This document shows positions 57,610-64,000 of a stretch of 64,000 bases of DNA, in pieces; position 1 is the stretch's first letter; the number at the start of each line of letters is the position of its first letter. The stretch comes from Phaeobacter piscinae. GTDB lineage: Bacteria > Pseudomonadota > Alphaproteobacteria > Rhodobacterales > Rhodobacteraceae. The DNA is taken from contig NZ_CP010681.1 in NCBI RefSeq assembly GCF_002407245.1, positions 930,001 through 994,000 of the forward strand, given 5' to 3'. The position numbers were made by a program, and so were the translations under genes. The notes under the pieces are model-generated. The model saw only the letters and a program-made list of their open reading frames with translations. It did not search any database and was not told where the DNA came from.

Positions 57610-57633
57610 GGCAGACCAAGCAGGCCTGCCTCA
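57607..57633. terminator. Hairpin between convergent tetR and kynA
   Basis: TGAGGCAG (57607-57614) with CTGCCTCA (57626-57633), covering the tetR stop codon, in a 36-nt gap between convergent genes. Weak T-runs; a moderate candidate. Confidence 0.45.
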
Positions 57634-57645
57634 GGGAGTGGCGCG

Positions 57646-58479
57646 TCAGAGCACGGTGCGCAGGTGCCAGAGTTCGGGGAACAGTTCCACCTCCAGCATC
57701 CGTTTCAGGTAGCTGACACCACCAGTGCCGCCGGTGCCGCGCTTGAAACCGATGACGCGCTCGACCGTGGTCACGTGATTGAAGCGCCAGCGGCGGAAGT
57801 AATCCTCAAAATCCACCAGCTTTTCTGCCAGCTCATAGAGATCCCAATGCGCCTCAGTGTTGCGGTAGACCTCGCACCAGGCAGCCTCGACCACGGGGTG
57901 GGGCGTGTAGGCCTCTGACAGATCGCGGTTCAGCACCTCATCCGGCAGGTCGAAGCGCTGGCCAAGCGTCCGTAGCGCCACATCATAGAGCGAGGGCTGG
58001 CTCAGCTCTTCCTCCAACAGGGCCAGAATGTCGGGCCGGTGGGCGTGGGGGCGCAACATCGCCTTGTTGCGATTGCCGAGCATGAATTCGATCTGGCGGT
58101 ACTGGTGCGACTGAAAGCCCGAGCTTTGCCCCAGCTCATCACGAAAGGCGGTGTAATCGGAGGGTGTCATGGTACGCAGCACATCCCAGGCCGAATTCAG
58201 CTGTTCAAAGATGCGGGCGACACGGGCAAGCATCTTGAAGGCCTCATGCGGCTTGTCATCCAGCAAGCGCGCGCGGGCGGCGGTCAGCTCGTGGATGGCG
58301 AGGCGCATCCACAGTTCCGAGGTCTGATGCTGGATGATGAACAGCATCTCGTCATGGGTGTTGGTCCAGGTCTTCTGCGCGGTCAGCAGCGTGTCGAGCG
58401 ACAGGTAGTCGCCGTAGGACATGCGTCCGTCAAACGACATCTGCGCGCCTTCTTTTGCGGGGTCATAGGGGGTGGACAT
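57646..58479 (-). CDS. kynA: Tryptophan 2,3-dioxygenase
   Basis: Haem dioxygenase that opens tryptophan to N-formylkynurenine. The 277 residues show [12 protein letters not shown] near 21, the haem-site [16 protein letters not shown] (about 42-57), [18 protein letters not shown] and the C-terminal [16 protein letters not shown] loop. It is downstream of kynU, 152 nt apart. The formamidase (kynB) that links them is not in this window. Confidence 0.96.
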   Translation of the reverse strand: MSTPYDPAKEGAQMSFDGRMSYGDYLSLDTLLTAQKTWTNTHDEMLFIIQHQTSELWMRLAIHELTAARARLLDDKPHEAFKMLARVARIFEQLNSAWDVLRTMTPSDYTAFRDELGQSSGFQSHQYRQIEFMLGNRNKAMLRPHAHRPDILALLEEELSQPSLYDVALRTLGQRFDLPDEVLNRDLSEAYTPHPVVEAAWCEVYRNTEAHWDLYELAEKLVDFEDYFRRWRFNHVTTVERVIGFKRGTGGTGGVSYLKRMLEVELFPELWHLRTVL

Positions 58480-58631
58480 GGAAAGGCTCCTTGGTGTTCC
58501 GGAAGTGTATCAGATTGCGGAAACAGGAGCCTTTCTCGAATTGAGCGTGCCACATTGGGCCAGCCGCCGCCACAGGGCGACCCAGCCAGCCGGACGGCAC
58601 AGTGGCACGCGGTATGCGGGCAGAGCCATCA

Positions 58632-59825
58632 TCAGGTGACGGCGTTGCGGGTCTTGTATTCGGCACTGTCCCACAGCGCGTTGGTCATCACATCCTCGAT
58701 GATATCGACGGCGGCCCGCACATCGCCCTCGTCAATGTAGAGCGGAGTAAAGCCAAAGCGCATGATATCAGGCGCGCGGAAGTCACCGACCACGCCACGG
58801 GCAATGAGCGCCTGCATGGCGGCGTAACCCTCATGGAAGCGGAATGAGACCTGACTGCCACGGCCAGCGCCATCGCGAGGGGAGGCAAGGGTGAGATCGG
58901 GACAGCGGGCTTCGACCTCAGCGATGAACAGATCGCAAAGTTCAATCGACTTGGCACGCACATCGGCCATATCGGCCAGATCCCAAATGTCCATCGACGC
59001 CTCAAGCGCTGCGAGTTGCAGCACAGGTGGCGTGCCGACCCGCATACGTTCGATGCCGTTGCCGGGTTTGTAGTTCAGGTCAAAATCAAACGGTGCGGCG
59101 TGCCCCAGCCAGCCGGACAGGGCCGGGCGGGCGGCATCTGCGTGGCGGGGGGCGACGTAGATGAAAGCGGGACCACCGGGGCCGCTGTTGAGGTATTTAT
59201 AGGTGCAGCCGACCGCGAAATCTGCCTTGCAGCCAGCCAGATCCACCGGCAGCGCGCCTGCGGAATGGGCCAGATCCCAGACCGTTACAACCCCTGCGGC
59301 ATGGGCCTGTTCTGTCAGCGCCCTCATGTCGTGTTTGCGCCCTGTGCGATAGTCCACTTCAGTCAGCATCAGCACCGCAATGTCATCGGTGATATGGGCG
59401 CTGACCTCTTCCGGCGCGACAACGCGCAGGGCGTAGTCCGGGCCTAGCGATTTCACCAACCCCTCAACCATATAGAGGTCGGAAGGGAAGTTGCCGCTGT
59501 CGGACAGCACCACCTTGCGGGTTGGGTTCAGCTCCAACGCCGAAGCGACGGCCTGATAGACCTTGATCGACAGGGTGTCTCCCATCACCACGTGGCCCGG
59601 TTCTGCGCCGATCAAACGCGCAATCCGGTCGCCGATGGCGGTGGGTTTCTGCATCCAACCGGCCTTGTTCCAGCCGGTGATCAGCATCTCGCCCCATTCG
59701 TCCTCAATCGTGCTGCGCACCCGTTCTGCGGTGGCGCGGGGCATTGGCCCGAGAGAGTTGCCATCGAGGTAGATCATCCCTTCCGGCAGGGAGAACATGG
59801 CCTTGGTCGCGGCAAAATCGGTCAT
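58632..59825 (-). CDS. kynU: Kynureninase
   Basis: PLP enzyme cleaving kynurenine to anthranilate and alanine. The 397 residues contain IYLDGNSLGPMPRA near 18, TEVDYRTGRKHDM, the WDLAHSAGALPVDL segment with the PLP-contacting Asp and His, and GCTYKYLNSGPGGPAF with the Schiff-base lysine near 210. The ATG at 59825 follows GAGG; longer in-frame starts add atypical residues. In an operon-like run with yjbR, SDR and kynA. Confidence 0.96.
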   Translation of the reverse strand: MTDFAATKAMFSLPEGMIYLDGNSLGPMPRATAERVRSTIEDEWGEMLITGWNKAGWMQKPTAIGDRIARLIGAEPGHVVMGDTLSIKVYQAVASALELNPTRKVVLSDSGNFPSDLYMVEGLVKSLGPDYALRVVAPEEVSAHITDDIAVLMLTEVDYRTGRKHDMRALTEQAHAAGVVTVWDLAHSAGALPVDLAGCKADFAVGCTYKYLNSGPGGPAFIYVAPRHADAARPALSGWLGHAAPFDFDLNYKPGNGIERMRVGTPPVLQLAALEASMDIWDLADMADVRAKSIELCDLFIAEVEARCPDLTLASPRDGAGRGSQVSFRFHEGYAAMQALIARGVVGDFRAPDIMRFGFTPLYIDEGDVRAAVDIIEDVMTNALWDSAEYKTRNAVT

Positions 59826-59919
59826 CTGAACCTCGTGAGCATGGGTGATCTGGCGGTCAGCATATTTTATGCTTAAAGTTTCTGGAGTGCTATCGCATCG
59901 TGCCGCCCCTGTCCAGAGA

Positions 59920-60318
59920 TTAGGATCCAGGATCCCCGCTCTGGGCGCCACCCGGCTGCGGCTCGGGGATGCCCAGCTCGGTGCGTTTGCGCTTGGACAG
60001 GCCAGCGGTGACGAGACGATAGGACAGGCTGATCTGCTCTTTCAGTTCCGTGTCGCTCAGGCCGGGGTCCTTGAAATGCTGCAGCCATTTCATCCCGCGC
60101 GACGCCAGATAGGGCGCCGGGCGGACGCCCGGACGCTCTTGCAGGACCTCAAAAGCGATATCGCCGGTCTTGAAGGTAAAGGCGTCTTTGCCATCAGCCC
60201 AGCCGCAGATGGCAAAAACCTTGCCCCCTGCCTTCCACACGTCGGCATTGCCCCATTGGACCACATGGGACGTGGCGGCAAAGCTGGCGCAGAACGCGTT
60301 GAACTCTTCTCGTGTCAT
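59920..60318 (-). CDS. MmcQ/YjbR-family protein
   Basis: A 132-residue MmcQ/YjbR-like protein (a double-wing fold called DNA-binding-like; function unproven). Motifs: TREEFNAFCASFAATSHVVQWG, VFAICGWADGKDAFTFK, PAPYLASRGMKWLQHF and the C-terminal SYRLVTAGLSKRKR helix. Its ATG overlaps the stop of the SDR gene by 4 nt or less, so the two are translationally coupled. Confidence 0.88.
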   Translation of the reverse strand: MTREEFNAFCASFAATSHVVQWGNADVWKAGGKVFAICGWADGKDAFTFKTGDIAFEVLQERPGVRPAPYLASRGMKWLQHFKDPGLSDTELKEQISLSYRLVTAGLSKRKRTELGIPEPQPGGAQSGDPGS

Positions 60319-61070
60319 CAGGTTTGCCCGCCGGCAATCTCAATTGTCTGCCCGTTGATCGACTGTGAGCTGGGACCGCAAAGCCACAGCAGCGCTGCGG
60401 CCACCTCATCGGGTAGAATCAGGCGTTTGTGACGATTGGCGGAAACCATGATCTTCAGTGCGTCTTCCTCACTGACGCCCGCGCGCTGAGAGATTGAGGT
60501 CACGTTCCGGTCGATGATCGGGGTATCGACGTAGCCGGGGCAGAGGGCGTTGAAGGTATAAGGCGTGCCCAGATAATCCTCGCTCAGCGAGCGTGTCAGG
60601 CCGATAAGCCCATGTTTGCTGGCCGAATAGCAGGGCGCGCCTTGCAGGCCACGCAGGCCCGCGATGGAAGAGACGGTGACGACGCGGCCCCAGTCGGTCT
60701 GGCGCATGGATTTCATGGATTCGCGGATCGTCAAAAAGGCGCCGTCCAGATTGGTGGCCATCATATTGCGCCAGAACTCCATCGACATCTTGTGCAGGGC
60801 CTTGCCCTCGGCGATGCCAGCATTGGGCACGCAGATCTGGATCGGCCCGCGGGCGGCAGTGGCGGTGTCGATCTTGGCGATGACATCGGCTTCGTCACGC
60901 ACATCCATTGCCAACGGGTGCAGCCCGTCGGTTGCGACCTCCTCCAGAACCTCTTGCCTGCGTCCGGTGATGGTGACCTCTGCACCTTCTGCGGCCAGCG
61001 CCTGTGCCATCGCCAGGCCAATGCCGGTACCGCCGCCGGTGATCAACGCGTGTTTTCCTTTGAGTGTCAT
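60318..61070 (-). CDS. Short-chain dehydrogenase/reductase
   Basis: NAD(P)-dependent oxidoreductase of the classical SDR family. The 250 residues show the TGGGTGIG dinucleotide motif (about 11-18), NAG near 86, the catalytic VSSIAGLRG serine near 138 and YSASK (YxxxK) near 152. It resembles 3-hydroxybutyrate/3-hydroxyacyl dehydrogenases, but the substrate cannot be set. First gene of the SDR-yjbR-kynU-kynA run. Confidence 0.9.
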   Translation of the reverse strand: MTLKGKHALITGGGTGIGLAMAQALAAEGAEVTITGRRQEVLEEVATDGLHPLAMDVRDEADVIAKIDTATAARGPIQICVPNAGIAEGKALHKMSMEFWRNMMATNLDGAFLTIRESMKSMRQTDWGRVVTVSSIAGLRGLQGAPCYSASKHGLIGLTRSLSEDYLGTPYTFNALCPGYVDTPIIDRNVTSISQRAGVSEEDALKIMVSANRHKRLILPDEVAAALLWLCGPSSQSINGQTIEIAGGQT

Positions 61071-61310
61071 GGCCTTGCTCCGCTGTTGGGTGTTGGTGTT
61101 CTTTGCCGGGATATCTCCCGGCTGTGGGAAGAGCCTAACCGCCGCGCGAAGGCAGGCAAGATCTCCGTTCCGTCACTTTGTCGGGCATTTCAGGGGCAGG
61201 GGAATTGTCCCGTTTCGGATCACCTCCGAGAGGTTGTTTACATAAATATTCCAATGTGTGAATGTCAGGCCAAAGGTGGCGACAGGCCCCCGTTGCAGAT
61301 GGAGGATAAC

Positions 61311-62264
61311 ATGAAAACTCTGGCCCTTGGCCTTTTGGCCGCGCTGATATCGCCCGCAGCTGCGCTGGCGAGCGAAGATATCGCCGATCAATACCCCCAG
61401 TCCGAGCTGTATTCCAAACCTGTGGAGGTGATCCCGCAGGTATTTTCCGCTATCGGGGCCACCGCACCACCAACCTATGAGAACGCGGGACACAACAACA
61501 ATCTCAGCTTTGTCGTGACGGATCAGGGTGTTGTCGTCATCAATGCGGGCGCGTCGGACGCGCTGGCGGCTGCGCTGCATGCGGAGATCAAAGCGCTGAC
61601 CGATCAGCCGGTGGTGCTGGTGATCAATGAAAATGGTCAGGGCCATGCAATGCTGGGCAATGGCTATTGGCGCGATCAGGGCGTGGATGTTCTGGCCCAT
61701 GTAGAGGCCACGGCAGAGGTCAAAGAGAACGGCCATTTCATCCTGCAAGGCATGCAGAGCTACAATAAGGACCGCGCGGGCGCGACACGGATTGAGCCTG
61801 CCAACCTCAGCTTTGAGGATCGCTATGATCTGTCGCTGGGGGGCGTCGATTTTCAGATCCTGCATCTGGGCCCGGCGCATGATCCTGGCGATACTCAGGT
61901 CTGGATTCCGCAGTGGGGAATGTTGATCGCCGGGGATATCGCGTTTCACGAGCGGATGCTGCCGATTTTTGAACATACCTGCACCAGCTGCTGGATTGAG
62001 ACCTGGCAGGAAAAGTTGGAACCGCTGGATCCAACCTATGTGATCCCCGGTCACGGCCATCCGACCAATTTCGATCAGGTGCGGCGCTACACGCTGGACT
62101 ACCTCGTGGATCTGCGCAGCAAGATTGGTGCCCATCTCGAAGAGGGCGGCGATCTGGCGTCGGCTTATTACGTGGATCAGGCCCGCTGGCAGCAGCTCGA
62201 TACCTTCGAGGAATTGGCGACCAAGAATGCCGGTCGCGTCTATGAGGAAATGGAGTGGGAATAG
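61311..62264 (+). CDS. Exported metallo-beta-lactamase-fold protein with altered metal motif
   Basis: A 317-residue MBL-fold hydrolase with a signal peptide (residues 1-20, ending AALA). The usual HxHxDH motif is here ENGQGH at 107-112, keeping only the last His; the later ligands His190 (HDPGD), Asp209 (IAGDI) and His248 (PGHGHP) remain. It may bind one metal or act differently. GGAGG precedes the ATG at 61311. It is divergent from the SDR gene; function unknown. Confidence 0.85.
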   Translation: MKTLALGLLAALISPAAALASEDIADQYPQSELYSKPVEVIPQVFSAIGATAPPTYENAGHNNNLSFVVTDQGVVVINAGASDALAAALHAEIKALTDQPVVLVINENGQGHAMLGNGYWRDQGVDVLAHVEATAEVKENGHFILQGMQSYNKDRAGATRIEPANLSFEDRYDLSLGGVDFQILHLGPAHDPGDTQVWIPQWGMLIAGDIAFHERMLPIFEHTCTSCWIETWQEKLEPLDPTYVIPGHGHPTNFDQVRRYTLDYLVDLRSKIGAHLEEGGDLASAYYVDQARWQQLDTFEELATKNAGRVYEEMEWE

Positions 62265-62551
62265 CCGCAGGGGGGCTGTCGCTTTGGCCATTGACGCACT
62301 TGTGACCGGTGATTGGCGCCGTCTGCGCTGATCACCCGTTTGGGCATGCCAAAGTATACGTGGCTATCCACAACAATTTGTGCAGGATCATGCCGCAAAT
62401 GGAACGGATTCGCCGTTTCACGACCATTCAGGGCAATTTGTCCTTATCCTTCGGAAGAGCGCTCCGAAGGGTGGACCTTCTGGCCTCATGAGGGAAAACT
62501 GCCGCTGATGCGCATCAAATCTGACAAGGATCACCCGGAGTGTCGCCTGCA

Positions 62552-63013
62552 ATGAAATGGATCGACGTGCCTCCGGTGTGGCTGTTGGGCTTTGCGGTGC
62601 TGGCCTGGTGCCAGGCCCGGTTTCTGCCGTTGGGGCTTGGATTCTCGGGGGGCGCAATCGGCGCATTTGTGGGGTTTCTCAGCGGTGTGCTGATCGGCGG
62701 GGGGATCGTTTTGATACTGCTGGCCGTGACGGAATTGCGGCGCCAGAAGACTACGCTTCACCCGCATGGGCAGCCCAGCCAGCTGGTGCAATCCGGCATT
62801 TTCAAACGCAGTCGCAATCCGATTTATCTCGGTGATTGCCTGTTGCTGCTGGGGCTGATCCTGCGGTTTGATGCGGTGCTGTCGCTGGCGCTGCTGCCGA
62901 TTTTCGTTTGGGTGCTGGAGCGGCGGTTCATTCTGCCGGACGAAAACCGGTTGCGCAGGCAGTTCCGCGCGGACTGGGCACGGTATGAACAGAAGACACG
63001 GCGATGGCTGTGA
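62552..63013 (+). CDS. Isoprenylcysteine carboxyl methyltransferase-family membrane protein
   Basis: A 153-residue integral membrane protein with about four hydrophobic segments. The C-terminal half has the PEMT/ICMT-type pattern SGIFKRSRNPIYLGD, then LERRFILPDENRLRRQF with the conserved Glu/Arg region, like bacterial phospholipid- or isoprenylcysteine-methyltransferase homologues. Substrate unknown. The ATG at 62552 is preferred over GTG 62540, which is too near GGAG. Confidence 0.85.
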   Translation: MKWIDVPPVWLLGFAVLAWCQARFLPLGLGFSGGAIGAFVGFLSGVLIGGGIVLILLAVTELRRQKTTLHPHGQPSQLVQSGIFKRSRNPIYLGDCLLLLGLILRFDAVLSLALLPIFVWVLERRFILPDENRLRRQFRADWARYEQKTRRWL

Positions 63014-63061
63014 TGGATTTGCGGCACCGCGGCAATCCGTTGCGGCGACGCAGCGAAACTG

Positions 63062-63082
63062 TTGCGCAAAAATGTTGCGCAA
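63062..63082. repeat. Two palindromic TTGCGCAA boxes upstream of pntA
   Basis: The self-complementary octamer TTGCGCAA occurs at 63062-63069 and 63075-63082, 13 bp apart centre to centre, some 70 nt before the pntA start. It looks like a paired operator; the binder is unknown. Confidence 0.6.
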
Positions 63083-63150
63083 TGTAGTCAAAATATTTGC
63101 GATACGTGCTCAGTAAGTCTGGCGCGGGGACAATGAGGGGGACCGACAAG

Positions 63151-64000
63151 GTGAAAATAGGCACGCCAAAAGAAGTATTCGACGGCGAGGCGCGGGTTGC
63201 GATGACCCCGGACTCTGCGGTTCAACTGCAAAAGCTGGGCTATACCTGTGCGATCGAGACCGGTGCAGGCGCGGCGGCTGGGTTTGCAGATGCCACATAT
63301 GAGGCTGTTGGCGTTGAGATCGTCAAAACACCGGCCGCGCTATGGAAAGCGGCGGATATCGTGGCCAAGGTGCGCCAGCCGACTGAGACGGAACTGAAGC
63401 GGATGACAGCGGGCAAGACGCTGATTTCCTTCTTCAATCCGGGCGGCAATGAGGCCGGTATGGAGCTTGCACGCTCCAAGGGCGCCAATGTGATCGCGAT
63501 GGAAATGGTGCCGCGGATTTCCCGCGCGCAGAAGATGGACGCCCTGTCCTCCATGGCCAATATTGCGGGCTATCGCGCGGTGATCGAGGCGGGCAATAAT
63601 TTCGGCCGCTTCTTCACCGGTCAGATCACGGCGGCAGGCAAGGTGCCGCCCGCCAAGGTTCTGGTGGTGGGCGCCGGTGTTGCCGGTCTGGCCGCCATCG
63701 GGGCATCCACCAGCCTTGGCGCGATCACCTATGCCTTTGACGTGCGCCCTGAAGTGGCCGAGCAGGTCGAAAGCATGGGCGCAGAGTTCGTTTACCTTGA
63801 TTTTGAGGAAAGCCAGCAGGATGGCGCGGCAACCGGTGGCTACGCAGCTGTCTCCAGCCCCGAGTTCCGCGAGGCCCAACTGGCCAAGTTCCGCGAATTG
63901 GCCCCTGATGTTGATATCGTCATCACCACCGCGCTGATCCCCAACCGCGAGGCCCCCAAGCTGTGGCTTGAGGATATGGTCGCGGCGATGAAGCCTGGAT
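63151..64000 (+). CDS. pntA: NAD(P) transhydrogenase subunit alpha (5' part)
   Basis: Soluble/NAD-binding part of the proton-translocating transhydrogenase, exchanging NADH and NADPH. The first 283 codons are present and the gene runs off the window. Motifs: KIGTPKEVFDGEARVAMTPD at the start, PRISRAQKMDALSSMANIAGYRA, the dinucleotide VVGAGVAGLAAIGA and DVRPEVAEQVESMGAEF. The GTG at 63151 gives the standard M-KIGTPKE start and follows AGGGGG by 9 nt; an in-frame ATG at 63133 would add six residues. Confidence 0.95.
   Translation, partial: MKIGTPKEVFDGEARVAMTPDSAVQLQKLGYTCAIETGAGAAAGFADATYEAVGVEIVKTPAALWKAADIVAKVRQPTETELKRMTAGKTLISFFNPGGNEAGMELARSKGANVIAMEMVPRISRAQKMDALSSMANIAGYRAVIEAGNNFGRFFTGQITAAGKVPPAKVLVVGAGVAGLAAIGASTSLGAITYAFDVRPEVAEQVESMGAEFVYLDFEESQQDGAATGGYAAVSSPEFREAQLAKFRELAPDVDIVITTALIPNREAPKLWLEDMVAAMKPG

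Noticed and set aside
1..64000. tRNA, rRNA, insertion sequence, prophage or CRISPR array
   Set aside because: None recognised on either strand; gene content and base use look uniform chromosomal.

Overview
The window is 64 kb of GC-rich alphaproteobacterial chromosome, almost fully coding. It most likely comes from the Roseobacter group of the Rhodobacteraceae (Phaeobacter/Ruegeria-like). This placement is inferred from the gene set: a dcw cluster with two DUF2484-type genes between murC and murB, an FtsZ with a very long Gln/Pro-rich tail, a cobS-cobT pair near BolA and J-domain genes, CtrA-type TTAA-N7-TTAA sites, and roseobacter-like KynA/KynU, PntA and IorAB proteins. No rRNA, tRNA, CRISPR array, insertion sequence or prophage was seen, and the genus cannot be proved from this sequence alone.

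Region 1 (1-26.4 kb) is the division and cell wall cluster, all on the + strand: mraZ, rsmH, ftsL, ftsI, murE, murF, mraY, murD, ftsW, murG, murC, two DUF2484 genes, murB, ddl, ftsQ, ftsA, ftsZ, lpxC, then bamD. Many junctions are 4-nt ATGA overlaps. Two minus-strand islands interrupt it: glutaminase glsA between mraY and murD, and a MarR regulator, ABM-domain protein and HI0933-family flavoprotein between murD and ftsW. The ABM-MarR pair has a perfect 16-bp palindrome in its promoter. The ftsA-ftsZ gap carries CtrA-like and DnaA-like sites and a GANTC site. The lpxC-bamD gap (566 nt) has no gene but several stable hairpins.

Region 2 (26.4-47.2 kb) holds housekeeping genes: recN, a CLC chloride protein, a small unknown protein, a DUF427 protein, an M24 aminopeptidase P, cobT and cobS (aerobic cobaltochelatase subunits), a DEAD-box RNA helicase with a GDKPR-repeat tail, a J-domain protein divergent from bolA, a DUF4177 protein, gatB divergent from tex, a 446-residue unknown protein and a small membrane protein.

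Region 3 (47.3-64 kb) is metabolic: aminopeptidase pepN, a small membrane protein, malate synthase glcB with glcG, a C26-type glutamine amidotransferase-like hydrolase, a TetR-controlled molybdenum hydroxylase pair (iorA-iorB), an SDR-yjbR-kynU-kynA run (tryptophan/kynurenine breakdown), a secreted metallo-beta-lactamase-fold protein with a changed metal motif, an isoprenylcysteine methyltransferase-family membrane protein, and the 5' part of pntA cut by the window edge.

No clearly undescribed system stands out. The best leads are regulatory (the ftsZ promoter, the MarR and TetR operators, repeats before pntA), the structured non-coding stretch between lpxC and bamD, and the few unassigned proteins.
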